DNA of 64,000 bases, from assembly GCA_051294375.1 (NCBI GenBank), contig CM119267.1, forward strand, positions 14,501,694 to 14,565,693, in the 5' to 3' direction. The notes beneath the pieces are model-generated. The model saw nothing but the letters and a program-made list of their open reading frames with translations, searched no databases and had not been told where the DNA came from. This DNA comes from Paraspadella gotoi (Eukaryota; Chaetognatha). The translations under genes were made by a program, and so were the position numbers. Positions 1-10,183 of this stretch are shown piece by piece (within the stretch, counting starts at the first letter, position 1; each line of letters opens with the position of its first letter).

Positions 1-220
1 ATTGTTTCAATTTCGTTTTGATAATAATTTCGTTGGTATTATTTTTAGTACATTAAATTAAATAGTGTATTTAGTTTTATGATAAAATTATGATATTACG
101 CTTTATTAAATTTGCGTTATTTTCCTTAGGTTTGCAAAATTCTTAAAAATAAGTTTAAAAAAAAAAAAAAGTGGAATAAAACGTTTCTAACATTTCGAGA
201 ACCCATACATATCTTTTGCA

Positions 221-1645
221 ATGCTACGCGAAAACTTGTCATCTCATTTTTCAACAGATTTTGAAGGGTGGGCTCTTCACGTTAAAGATTCCGATGTTTA
301 TTATTTGGCTCATGTCAGCTTTAATCGGACTGGTAGTTTTTGCATCCTGGTAGATTGTGTCGTAACGCTAATTCCACAAAAATTAAATCCGGAAACCATT
401 TTGGTCGAAGCCATGTATGTTGATGAATTTCATGAACAGCATTTTCTAAAAAGTGAAACAATTAACTTGGCTAAAAATGAGTTTTCTCTATCGCTTTTGA
501 CACTGCTTAAAAATCTAGAAAAAAGGAATTTTCTAGTGGAAAATAAGAGTCACGACTTTGAAAAAAAAGCAATAAGTTGTGAGTCTGACGCAATTTCCAA
601 ACGGGTTCATTCCCATCATGATGTGATTGAAACGAAGTTTTCGATTTTAGAACATAAATCAAAAATATTCAAGGAAAAAAACCTTGTCATCAAGCAAGAG
701 CCACTCAGTCGTAAGGAGCAAGATAGTCCAGCACGGAAACGAATTTCCAGGTTCTCCAAAGAATATTTAGCTGAAGCTTTAAACGATTCCGGTTCAGAAA
801 AGGAAGACAAATCAGTTGTTTATAAAAATAAAAGGTTAAAGAAAATAAGGAAGTTGAAGGAGGACGACAAGCCTTTCACAATCCCCGGAAAGAAGATCTT
901 GTATAACGAACTATCTTGCAATGACACATTTATTGGTCCCTGTCGCCTATGTCGCTTAGAATTAACTGTTAAAGACGCTGTTGATCATCATCGATTGCAT
1001 CACGAGGATCAGGTCAGCGAACATTACAAGTGTCCAATATGCGGAAAGACTGCGATGGCCATGTCTTATCACGTCCGAAAATTTCACGCTTCTAAACTTG
1101 AAAAGTGTGACCTTTGCAACAAATCGTTTGTGACCAAAACGGGAATAGAAAAACATAGAAAACGAGTTCATTTCCCTGAGAACCTTGAATTTAAATGCGA
1201 AATTTGCTTAAAGAAGTATGTTACTAAAAAACATTTGGAAATTCACGTTAAACTAGTTCACAAACGAGTAAGGGATTATATGTGTTACATATGCGGCGCC
1301 GGTTACGTCACTCCATCAAAGTTAAAAAGACACTTCATTAATGTGCACCATCTTTTTGAAAAACAACACGAGTGTAGTTTTTGCGGAAAAAAATTTGCTG
1401 AAGAAGAGGGACTCCGGCGTCATTTGATGACGCATAGCGATATATGTGAATATGAATGTTCCACTTGTGGGAAAACCTTCAAAACTCCAGGCAACTTGAA
1501 GCAGCACAAAGTTTGTCATGATCCTCCAAAACATGTATGTCTGTATTGTGGAAAAAAGTTTCTTTATTCCCAAGGTATGAGATTTCATGTGAAGCATGTT
1601 CACAAAGATGTAATAATTACTGATCCAGGAAAGAAGAAATTGTAA
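221..1645 (+). CDS. C2H2 zinc-finger protein, 474 aa, single exon
   Basis: Probably a nuclear DNA-binding regulator. The first 240 or so residues hold no domain I recognise; they are charged, with a lysine-rich stretch before the fingers. Residues from about 240 to 465 carry eight C2H2 or C2H2-like fingers in a row, starting with CRLCRLEL and then CPICGK, CDLCNK, CEICLK, CYICGA, CSFCGK, CSTCGK and CLYCGK, most with H-x3/4-H ends. Linkers are not the canonical TGEKP type, as is usual for lineage-specific arthropod-like or other invertebrate fingers. The ATG is the first in frame; a pyrimidine-rich stretch ending TTAG lies at about 120-129. AATAAA signals follow at about 1936 and 1990. No ortholog can be named from the sequence. 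Finger identity is certain, target unknown. Confidence 0.85.
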   Translation: MLRENLSSHFSTDFEGWALHVKDSDVYYLAHVSFNRTGSFCILVDCVVTLIPQKLNPETILVEAMYVDEFHEQHFLKSETINLAKNEFSLSLLTLLKNLEKRNFLVENKSHDFEKKAISCESDAISKRVHSHHDVIETKFSILEHKSKIFKEKNLVIKQEPLSRKEQDSPARKRISRFSKEYLAEALNDSGSEKEDKSVVYKNKRLKKIRKLKEDDKPFTIPGKKILYNELSCNDTFIGPCRLCRLELTVKDAVDHHRLHHEDQVSEHYKCPICGKTAMAMSYHVRKFHASKLEKCDLCNKSFVTKTGIEKHRKRVHFPENLEFKCEICLKKYVTKKHLEIHVKLVHKRVRDYMCYICGAGYVTPSKLKRHFINVHHLFEKQHECSFCGKKFAEEEGLRRHLMTHSDICEYECSTCGKTFKTPGNLKQHKVCHDPPKHVCLYCGKKFLYSQGMRFHVKHVHKDVIITDPGKKKL

Positions 1646-1689
1646 CTAGAGATTGCCACTAGGATTGTGCTTGTTGCAACGGTTATTTA

Positions 1690-1830
1690 GGAGAAAAACT
1701 CGATAATAACCTTTCGATTCGTTGTGTTATGAGATTAGCAAAGAGAATTTGTCATTTGAAGACATTTGAAGACTCGAAATCCAAAGGAGTTGAAACATGT
1801 CCAATTGATTATTAAAAACTTTGTTGTAAA
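1690..1830 (+). repeat. Relic of the hammerhead-bearing repeat family
   Basis: This stretch between the zinc-finger gene and NUP54 repeats a sequence found at 23.8 and 40.1 kb (ATAACCTTTCGATTCGTTGT and then AGCAAAGAGAATTTG). It continues into a decayed hammerhead-like core at about 1762-1802 (GAAGACTC, a loop, GGAGTTGAAACATGTCC) in which the CTGATGA box is lost. The remainder of 1646-2326 is AT-rich with a short TA microsatellite at about 2118-2130 and nothing else I recognise. Confidence 0.6.
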
Positions 1831-2326
1831 ATTACTCGCGGAGCAACTTTTCGGTCGGCATGTCAGTCCGTCGGTCTGTCCCACTTACTTTAAAAACGCT
1901 TATCACTTGCTTATAGTTTGTTGCTCATTGTTAAAAATAAAATCTAAGCGACTAATTTTGTTTTTAAAGAAATCTGATAAACTATAAGGAATAAATGATA
2001 AGTAAAAAGAAAAGTAATGCGGCGCAACACCTTGGAATAACCGTTCCTTCTTCCCCTTTAAATTTCACTCTAACAACAAAAAGAAAGTTTAACTACAACA
2101 CTGTCATTGTACGATTTTATATATATATATATCCCTCGTTTTATGTGGTCGAAGATGTCATGTAAATCTCGCTAAGTATATAATTTTTGTTACACACTTT
2201 TTCACAATGCAAATATCCGATGTTTTATTTTTGTTATCATCAATATCCGGATGGCTAACTTTTTTCCTTTATTTTTTTCACGTTTTCATATTTCACATTT
2301 CGATTCATTCAGACGGTTGAAAAAAA

Positions 2327-4210
2327 ATGACAAGTTTTGGTTCCACTCAACCTTTTTCCTTCGGCACTTCTACCGCGGCGCCGTCTTCCGTTGCAGCCAC
2401 ACCGTTCCCTTCATTTGGAGGTGCCACTTCGGCTCCAACGCTTTTCGGTGGTGGAACAAACGTTGCCACTACAACTTCGGCACCTTCCTTGTTTGGTTCC
2501 ACGACGTCCGCCTCGACGATGTTTGGTGGCTCGACATCGACGGCTGCGACGGCGCCTACTCTCTTCGGATCCACGGCGGCAAGTTCGACCTCGTCGACTC
2601 TCTTTGGTGGCACGGCAAACAAACCCACCGGTGCCGCTGCGCCTTTTTCGTTTAGCGTTCCACAAACTACCGCTGCTTCTTCTATGTTCGGTCAACCATC
2701 CACTGGATTGTTCGGGACTTCTACCACAGGTATAATGTATTTAAATTTTATGCTACATTTTTCGGTTTCGACTCTATACGCATATTTGTTTCTACCTTAC
2801 TTTTCAGCTCAATCAAACACTTTCGGATTCGGCACCAATCAATCTAAGCCAAATTTTTCTTTTGGCGGAACGCCTGCAACTGTACCAATTTTGACGACAT
2901 TTGCCCAGCCACAGCAACAAATTTTGCCACAGCAGCAGCCGCAAATGACACTATCGCCATTGCAATTACTTTTGAAGATCCTCCACTCTCCCGGTCGATT
3001 TCCTGGTGACGAAAGAGACGCTATTATCGCCAAATGGAACCAGCTTCAAGCCCTGTGCGGAACTGGCAAAGCGATGTGGTCCCCGGATGGTCAACAAGAA
3101 TTGTACCAGGACCTGAAGCCAGATAACCCTTTCTCAAAATTTAAAGCAGTTGGTTACGCCTATTCACCTCTTTTGGCGAATCTTGACACGAAGGTCAAAG
3201 AGTCGGACGGACATTTGGTCTTTGTCCTGTCAAAAGAAGCTAAGGAGGTTCAGGCTCTAGGGCAGCAGATCGTCGATGGGCTTCACCTGATGCTTACCAA
3301 CAAGAATCCTCAGTTTGCTTGGGGTTTTTCGGACGTGGAGACTCTCCCACAGGGTACGACCAAGATGATCATATTTTGCCACCGTAAGGATCCTACGACC
3401 GGAGCCACCGCTCCGATTCCAGCAAAAGATCTTCAGAAAGAAATAGAAGCTAATCAGAATCTGACCAACGCCCTGAAGTCACAGCTAGGAGTCGTCAGCA
3501 TCTTTCCTAATGTGCCAACAACGAAAGACGGAATCAAGGAGCAGTTGGAGAATTACTTGAAGACGCCACCGGTCGGAATCGACTCTCTTCTTTGGGACCA
3601 GGCCAAGAAAGACAATCCGGATCCGTCGCAGCTCATCCCCGTGCCGCTGTTGGGCTTCGACACCCTTCACGGACGGTTGGTGCAACAAGAAGCCCAGTGC
3701 GGCGCTCATCAGTCGCGCCTCGACGCCATCGCCAACGACATTAACTCGTTAAAGAGCACCGAATCTTCGACGCAGTCAAAGATGGCGCAGCTGAAGCGAA
3801 ATCAACTAGAGATGGGGCATCGCTTGCTAAAGATTATGGTCAAACAGGAGATAAGTCGCAAGACCGGCATGGCCATCACCCTCGATGAGGAACAGCTTCG
3901 TACTCGACTTGAAGCGCTGCAGACGGAACTCAACTCGCCGACGCAGTTCAAAGGACGCCTCAACGAGCTTCTCAGCAATTTACGTATGCACGGTGGTGTC
4001 GGAGACGTCGGTAGCACCGCGAGTGGTTCTCGCCTTGGTCTCGGGGACCCTGTGGTAATGACGCAGGTCAAACAACTCATTGCGGAGCAACATTCCGGGA
4101 TCAAAGCGCTTCTGGCCATCGTGAAAGAAGATTTGAAGGACTTGAAGACGATGGAGGACGGCTGGTCGGCGGCAGCGGCTTCACCAGTTGTTATTCCGAA
4201 GACGCGATAG
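2327..4210 (+). CDS. NUP54: Nucleoporin Nup54, spliced 601 aa
   Basis: FG nucleoporin of the central channel of the nuclear pore, partner of Nup62 and Nup58. Exons 2327-2729 and 2808-4210; the 78-base intron has GT-AG ends, is a multiple of three and contains no stop, so unspliced RNA would also read through with 26 hydrophobic residues that do not belong to the family. Residues 1 to about 165 are low-complexity Thr/Ser/Ala with many FG and LFG repeats. The conserved middle begins near DERDAIIAKWNQLQA and includes FKAVGYAYSP and LIPVPLLGF. The C-terminal third is coiled coil with KQEISRKTG and PTQFKGRLNELL, as in animal Nup54. The start follows a TTCATTCAG acceptor at 2304-2312. An ATTAAA lies at about 4302. 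Confidence 0.96.
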   Translation: MTSFGSTQPFSFGTSTAAPSSVAATPFPSFGGATSAPTLFGGGTNVATTTSAPSLFGSTTSASTMFGGSTSTAATAPTLFGSTAASSTSSTLFGGTANKPTGAAAPFSFSVPQTTAASSMFGQPSTGLFGTSTTGIMYLNFMLHFSVSTLYAYLFLPYFSAQSNTFGFGTNQSKPNFSFGGTPATVPILTTFAQPQQQILPQQQPQMTLSPLQLLLKILHSPGRFPGDERDAIIAKWNQLQALCGTGKAMWSPDGQQELYQDLKPDNPFSKFKAVGYAYSPLLANLDTKVKESDGHLVFVLSKEAKEVQALGQQIVDGLHLMLTNKNPQFAWGFSDVETLPQGTTKMIIFCHRKDPTTGATAPIPAKDLQKEIEANQNLTNALKSQLGVVSIFPNVPTTKDGIKEQLENYLKTPPVGIDSLLWDQAKKDNPDPSQLIPVPLLGFDTLHGRLVQQEAQCGAHQSRLDAIANDINSLKSTESSTQSKMAQLKRNQLEMGHRLLKIMVKQEISRKTGMAITLDEEQLRTRLEALQTELNSPTQFKGRLNELLSNLRMHGGVGDVGSTASGSRLGLGDPVVMTQVKQLIAEQHSGIKALLAIVKEDLKDLKTMEDGWSAAAASPVVIPKTR

Positions 4211-4363
4211 TGAAAAAGATTCCTGTAGGCAAACTCAGTACTACTGAACTTCTATGATGAGGATTCGAATTTTAAAAAATTGTGTCAGAAAATTTTTGAT
4301 TATTAAAATATATTCATTATTCTCATTCGCCAAACTTTACTGATTCTTTGTTCTTTTTTTTTT

Positions 4364-4365
4364 AG
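4364..4365 (+). other. Candidate trans-splice acceptor ahead of CPSF4
   Basis: A run of T ending in TTTAG lies 105 bases before the CPSF4 ATG and 155 bases after the NUP54 stop. There is no upstream exon of CPSF4 to explain it as an ordinary intron end. Inference from position and shape only. Confidence 0.4.
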
Positions 4366-4469
4366 GATTGTATTGTTTATATACTGATTCAAAAACTCGG
4401 AGGAATTCTTTTCTAGAATAAATTTTGTTTTTGACGCGCGTCGTCCGTCCATCCAGTGTAAAAAAAAAA

Positions 4470-7091
4470 ATGGAAGACCTCGTCTGCGCGCTAGACGACG
4501 GTCACGTTTTTGACGTCGAAGTAGCCCTAGACAACCACGTGGGCGTGCTGCCTAATCCTTTCCCGGGAATGGACAAATCCACTTCGGCCCTCTGCAATTT
4601 TCATCTGACTGGCTACTGCCAAAGAGAGTCGATGTGTCCCAATCGCCATATTAGGTATGTAGGTTTGATGAACTATCTACTATCAATTGTTTTTAGTGTT
4701 TATTCCATATTTGGAACTATAGTATGTACTTTGTAATATTCTCAGTAAATTTGTATCTAGCCGAGATTAAGGATCGCCTCTTCTTCATTGTGACCGTCGT
4801 CGTCGTCGTCACGCTTTTTTATCATCGCAAATTTTAAAAATTTCTCTCTATTTCTCTCATTTAATTATATGTCACGCTCTCTCTCTCTTTTTTTTTCCAT
4901 CGCTGTTTCTTCTGATTCATCTAAAAACAAGTTAAGCTCTGCAGCGGCTGTCCAGCTTTTTTCTTTTATTCTCTCTTTTTCTCTCTTGCTCATACACATA
5001 TGTTTTATTTACGATGAATGACTCATCGCATCAATGAACGATTATCATGGCATCAATGAACGACTATCATCGTATCAATGAATGATTATCATCGCATCAG
5101 TCATTTGGTTATCATCGTATAAATAAATGACTATCATCGCATCAATCATTTGGTTATCATCGCATCAATATTTAGTTATCATCGCTTCAATTTTTGGTTA
5201 TCATCGCTTCAATTTTTGGTTATCATCGCATCAATATTTGGTTATCATCGCATCAATAAATTATTATTATATCAATCAATAAATTATTATTATATCAATC
5301 AATAAATTATTATTATATCAATCAATTAATTACTATTATATCATCTCTTTCTCTCATACACGCATGTTTTATTTCTGATTAATGATTCATCGCGTCAATG
5401 AATGATTATCATCGCATCAATGAATGATTATCATCGCATCAATGAATGATTATCATCGCATCAATGAATGATTATCATCGCATTAATGAATAAATATCAT
5501 TGCATCAATGAATGATTATCATTGCATCAATGAATAATTATCATTGCATAAATGAATGATTATCATCGCATCAATGAATAATTATCATTGCATAAATGAA
5601 TGATTATCATCGCATCAATGAATAATTATCATCGCATCAATGAATGATTATCATCAATTTTATTATATCAATCAATTACTATTACATCAAGCAATCAATT
5701 ATTATTATTACATCAATCAATCAATTATTATTATATCAATCAATCATTATTATTACATCAATCAATCAATTATTATTACTTCAATCAATCAATAATTATT
5801 ATTTTAATTATTATTACTTTAACAATCAATCAATTACTATTACATCAATCAATTACTATTGCCTCTATTATCAATCAATTATTATATCAATAAATCGATT
5901 AATTATTATTACATCAATCAATTATTATTAAATAAATCAATTACTATTACATCAATCAATAAATTAATATTATATCAATCAATCAATTACTATTACATCA
6001 ATCAATCAATCAATTACTATTACATCAATATTTTATTATCGCATTAATCATTTATATTTTTTTTCGAATTTTTTCATTAATTTTCTTTGATAGTAACGTC
6101 TGGCGAGATCACTATACTTTTAAGATTTTTTAATTGTGATTTCATTTTACTCTTTTATCGTCATTCTGCGCTTCCACCTGTTATATTTATCGACTTCAGG
6201 GGTGACAGAACCGTGGTGTGCAAGCACTGGTTGCGAGGCCTCTGCAAAAAGGGCGACGACTGCGAATTTCTGCATGAATACGACATGTCGAAGATGCCGG
6301 AGTGTTATTTTTACCAAAAGTTTGGAACTTGCCTCAACAAGGAGTGTCCTTTTCAACATATAGACCCGTCATCCAAGATTCGAGACTGCCCTTGGTACGA
6401 CCGCGGTTTTTGCCGTCACGGACCCTCTTGCCGTCATCGTCACACGCGTCGTGTTCTATGCATTAATTATTTAGTTGGATTTTGCCCCGACGGTGAGTTT
6501 TTAAATTAGGAAAGAAAACACTTTTTATTAGTCATAATAAGAAAAAAACATTTTTCACCATTTATACTCAAGTATCACATCAATCTATAATTCGAATTTT
6601 GTGTCTTGCTTCTCTACTTGAAACCTAAAATCTCAATCTACCTTTTTTCATCAGGTCCCACCTGCAAATTCGCCCATCCATCTTTCGACCTTCCTCAGCC
6701 CGATCCAATACAGAAGCAGCAAAAGCAGAACATAGTGTGCCACGCATGCTTAGAACCGGGCCACAAAAGCTACCAATGCCCCAAAAACCCTCAGATCGGC
6801 GTGCCTTCCGGATTCCCCTCTTCGACGCCTTCGGTCCCCCGGGAAATGGACCAGAGCCAAGACACTGGATTCCAGGCCGGCGATGCCAATGACTCAGGAA
6901 ACTTTTTCGCCCGACTCAACGCTTCCAAAAGCGGACAAACGGGTTACCGACATATGGATCGTCCCATACGCGGAGCCGAACACATTACATGTTACAAGTG
7001 CGGCGAATTGGGACACTTCGCTAACAGATGCCCACGAGGAGCACACGGATTTCTTCATAGAGCCGATCACAAGCAAGGGGATCACCAATAG
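4470..7091 (+). CDS. CPSF4: CPSF 30 kDa subunit (CPSF4), 304 aa, three exons
   Basis: Subunit of the cleavage and polyadenylation specificity factor, which binds the AAUAAA signal and U-rich RNA during mRNA 3'-end formation in the nucleus. Exons 4470-4654, 6200-6492 and 6655-7091 join in frame to 915 bases. Five CCCH fingers are seen in order (CNFHLTGYC, CKHWLRGLC, CYFYQKFGTC, CPWYDRGFC, CINYLVGFC), followed by two CCHC zinc knuckles (CHACLEPGH and CYKCGELGH). Two knuckles is the arrangement of fly Clipper; the human protein has one. The N terminus (FPGMDKS) and the block HEYDMSKMPECYFY match the family closely. Intron 1 (1,545 bases) is almost wholly satellite repeats. AATAAA at 7211-7216. 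The ATG follows a short A run and is the only sensible start. Confidence 0.97.
4740..4990. repeat. GTC-rich and CT-rich low-complexity repeat, CPSF4 intron 1
   Basis: Contains AAGGATCGCCTCTTCTTC, a GTCGTC run, then CT-rich sequence and a TCTGCAGCGGCTG segment. The same order (ATCGCC, GTCGTC, CT run, CTGCAGCTGG) occurs at 16.3-16.9 and 34.5-35.1 kb, so this is a copy of a dispersed element. Confidence 0.55.
5010..5660. repeat. 22-bp tandem satellite (ATGAATGATTATCATCGCATCA type)
   Basis: Imperfect tandem units of roughly 22 bases with the shared core GATTATCATCGCATCAATG run for some 650 bases in CPSF4 intron 1, with variants (TTTGGTTATCATCGCATCA) at the left end. Units abut without unique spacers. 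Confidence 0.85.
5655..6045. repeat. ATCAATCAATTATTATTA tandem satellite
   Basis: Tandem array of an 18-20 base unit, AT-only apart from C, continuing from the 22-bp satellite to near the end of CPSF4 intron 1. A short version is at 5265-5345 and another array at 45.8-46.0 kb. Open frames through it are only a consequence of the repeat. Confidence 0.85.
6060..6130 (+). repeat. Conserved flank of the ATCA satellite
   Basis: The sequence TTAATTTTCTTTGATAGTAAC, one variable base, then CTGGCGAGATCACTATACTT occurs here and again at 46022-46075, in both places immediately after the satellite. The array and flank therefore moved together as one element. Confidence 0.7.
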
Positions 7092-7326
7092 CTCGCTTCG
7101 TGAGAATCGTCTGCTTCAATTTGTGTTCCGAGTCTGGCGGACTTTCTCATTCACGATTTCTCATTCCCATTCCTTATATACTTTTATTTAGGTTACCAAG
7201 TTTTTAAAAAAATAAAATAGTTTACCCAGTTGCATTTTTCTCCTCTCTTGCGATGATTTTTTTTTTTTTTTTTTTTTTTTGTTTCGTTGTTGATATCCCG
7301 ATTCACCTTTTCCCTGGACCTCAAGA

Positions 7327-9607
7327 ATGACGAAGCGCAAAAAAGCGGAGAAAAGAAACGAGTTGAAACCCACGACGACCAAGGTGGTTAAGGAAAAAAA
7401 TGATTGTCCAAGGGAGAAAAAGCGCGGGAATTCCTCCTTAACGACCAAAAAGTCGGCGCCTTTGTGTAAACTGCGCACGGTTTGGCTCTTTTTTTGTGCC
7501 GTCAGAATAGTATGGACTTTGTACGGACAAACTGGATACATTCATCCGGACGAGTTTTTTCAGGCCCCGGAAGTGGTGGCTGGGGATGTTTTTTCTTTCC
7601 AGGTGAGTGTCAACTGTGAGTTTGCCTGTTCATTCTGATATCCCATGAATGTTTTTGCCATTAATCAGGTGACCAAGTCCTGGGAATTCACCAGCGAATC
7701 TCCGATTCGTTCCATGATCATGCCATTTCTGACCGTTGGCATACCGTTTTACGTACTCCGTGATCTCAGCGGGTTGTCATTACAGAACGGCGGTAAAAAT
7801 AATTAAATTACCTTATTTGGGAAACCTTTTTATTATTTTTTTTTCCCAGGTCCTAATCTTGTGACGTCAGCGTCGGTTTTATTTGCCTCCCGATTTTCAT
7901 TTTGTTTGATGTCGTTTCTTGTCGATTGGTTTTTGTGGAAGATCTCAATAGTGTCAAACCTTTCTTGCTACTCGGTATTGACGGCTTTCGGTTCCAGTTA
8001 CATCGCTTTAGGTATGTCTTGTCAAATTACGAAATGCAATAAATAAAAATCCCTCGAATAAAATTTACTAAATAGATTTAATTATTCCTTTGAATTCTTT
8101 TCCACTAAAGTATTTTATACGCGGAGTCTTTCAAACAGCTTGGAAGCAATTTTCTTCTCTGCGCTGTTGTATTTAGTCATCTCAACGAAGGTCGTCATTA
8201 AAAACGTCTCAAATTCGTCGCCCGCACAAAACGAAACAAAAAGGTTTGACGAGCCAATCGAAAAAAGCGCCTATCCCCCCATCAACTAAAATTGAAACTT
8301 TTTTTCTAGAACCTCGAAATTCCCTACGATCTCCGCCGAAGGCGCCGTCCCGATCTCGATCGTTACAGCGTTTGGTTTCTTTAACCGGCCAACGTTTCTC
8401 GCCTTCGCCTTCGTCCCGCTTCTTTACTGGCTTCTCAGATCCTGCTTTCCTCTTTGCCGGCAGTCTGCCCTCGTCCTGGTTTGGAGAGCGGCGTCGCTGG
8501 TTCCCGGCACACTCGTCGCTTCCGCCGTCTGCATCGCCTTCGACTCCGTCTACTACGGACGATTATCCTTAGAAGAGCTGGGCGAGGCATTGCAAAGACC
8601 GACATATCTCTCGGTTAGTAAAATTAAAACTTATACTTTAGTTTCTTTAATCTCATGGTTTAATTCCACAGATTGTTTTCGGTCGTCTCGTTGTAACTCC
8701 CATCAACTTCATCTCTTACAACCTCGACCCTACGAATCTTTCCTCCCACGGCCAACATCCCTTTTATACTCACCTATTTAACTCCTTTCTTCTCTACGGA
8801 GTGGTCGGCGTTCTCGTCGTCACATCACTCATTCACCGGCTGTACTTCAGCGTTAAATCTTCGTCGCCTCACTCGCAAACGGACCTTCTGACGGCCTCTT
8901 ATCTTTTCCCGCTCTTTGTTCTATCTCTCTTCGCTCATCAAGAGCCTCGCTTTCTCATTCCGCTCCTAGCTCCTCTTTGCCTTCTTCATTCGGACCTCGT
9001 TTTCGGCTCCCGTGCTTCGCGTTTATTGGCCGTTACCTGGTTTCTCTGGAGCGTCGCAGGGGCGCTGCTTTTCGGCGTGCTTCACCAGGGCGGTGTGGTT
9101 CCTTCTTTGGCCTCCTTATCTCGACTCACTCGCGAAGGACAGTTGCGATGCCCAGCCAGGGTAGTTTATTATAAGACTTATATGCCGCCGCGTCATCTTC
9201 TGGCGTTGCCGAGCGATGTCCCTAAACATGGCGAGGACGAAGATTGCACCCATCTGGAAGTGGTCGATTTAAAAGGCTGCGCTCCGGAGATTTTGATGGA
9301 CGAGATAAGGCGCTCAAGGGACGAAGACGTTGGGGAGTTAGTTCTGATTACCCCGACAGAAATAGCCCGTCGCGTATTGTGCGATAATCGCGTCGGTTTT
9401 CTCGTCTTGGACACGATCTTTCCTCATTTTTCGATGGAAACGCCTCCTGGATTCGATATTTTCTCTACAGAGGGAGAGTGGCGCGGCTGTTTCGCCGATG
9501 ACGATACGAACCTTGCTCAGTCGGTGTTTGATAAGTTTAAATTTTTTTTGTCTTTATCAGTTATAAAGATTGATAAATTTTCGTTAGATATGAATTTAAG
9601 TTCATAA
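7327..9607 (+). CDS. PIGZ: GPI mannosyltransferase 4 (PIG-Z/Smp3), 644 aa, six exons
   Basis: ER membrane enzyme of GT family 22 that adds the fourth, side-branch mannose to the GPI anchor precursor from dolichol-phosphate mannose. Exons 7327-7602, 7669-7792, 7850-8011, 8111-8243, 8310-8613 and 8672-9607, all with GT-AG ends and matching phases. Diagnostic sites: GYIHPDEFFQ (HPDE at residues 73-76, the GT22 lumenal acidic motif), FYTRSLSNSLE, RPTFLAFAF, VVTPINFISYNLDP and HQEPRFLIPLLAPL. Several hydrophobic segments follow. Slightly longer than human PIGZ (579 aa) owing to a lysine-rich N terminus. The last 25 residues are not conserved, so the exact end is less sure. A run of 24 T lies at 7257-7280 upstream; only 235 bases separate it from CPSF4. 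Confidence 0.93.
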
Positions 9608-9659
9608 ATAGATTTTTTCTCTGTGATTGATGTGATATTTTTTACGTGATCTGTGTTTT

Positions 9660-9674
9660 TTCCTTTCCCTTTAG
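9660..9674 (+). other. Candidate trans-splice acceptor ahead of zinc-finger gene
   Basis: A pyrimidine tract ending CCCTTTAG lies eight bases before the ATG at 9683 and only 67 bases after the PIGZ stop. That spacing leaves little room for a separate promoter. Confidence 0.5.
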
Positions 9675-9682
9675 ATTTAAGC

Positions 9683-10183
9683 ATGGAAAGGACGGCATTG
9701 AAGAGCATTAAAAATGTTACGGACACTGACAAATTTAAGCCATTCTGTGCCGATTGTAACGCGTCGTTTTCTTCCAAATCTTCTTTAAATCGACATAAAA
9801 AAGACATTCATGAAAACGAACCGAGATTTCCGTGCATTCTTTGCGACCATTCATTTAAGAGGAGTGAGCATTTGAAAAGTCATCTCCTCTCACACACCGG
9901 AGATAAACCCTTGATGTGCGAATTTTGTAGCAAGCGATTCGCCGACGCTTCACACCTCAAACGTCATCAACGGTCCCACAAAGAAGAAAAACCATTTTCT
10001 TGTCCTATCTGCGAAAAAGGCTTTGCTCACTCGAAAACTCAATTGAAAAATCATTTGATGACCCACACTGGCGAAAGGCCGTTTGTGTGTCGGAAATGTT
10101 GTAAAGGATTCATCACGAAAATTCAGTTGACAAGACATTTTAAAAAATGTTCGCCCATTTTATCGTCGCTGACACAATCCTAG
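9683..10183 (+). CDS. C2H2 zinc-finger protein, 166 aa
   Basis: Small, almost all zinc finger. In order: CADCNASF, CILCDHSF, CEFCSKRF, CPICEKGF, and a final CRKCCKGF finger ending H-x3-C (C2HC). Linkers HTGDKP, HKEEKP and HTGERP are of the canonical DNA-binding type. Probably a nuclear transcription factor; no ortholog recognised. An ATG 30 bases upstream (9653) is in frame, but it lies upstream of the TTTAG acceptor, so the start at 9683 is preferred. If a cis-spliced 5' exon exists I do not see it. Confidence 0.82.
   Translation: MERTALKSIKNVTDTDKFKPFCADCNASFSSKSSLNRHKKDIHENEPRFPCILCDHSFKRSEHLKSHLLSHTGDKPLMCEFCSKRFADASHLKRHQRSHKEEKPFSCPICEKGFAHSKTQLKNHLMTHTGERPFVCRKCCKGFITKIQLTRHFKKCSPILSSLTQS

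Noticed and set aside
2337-2735. Alternative-frame and minus-strand ORFs over the start of NUP54
   Set aside because: Shadows of the FG-repeat coding sequence; the Nup54 frame explains the region.
5010-6045. CRISPR-like array of about 22-bp repeats
   Set aside because: Units abut without unique spacers, and the array lies in an intron of a eukaryotic gene. It is a satellite.
5644-6047. Asn/Ile/Tyr-rich open frames
   Set aside because: They arise from the ATCAATCAATTATTATTA satellite.
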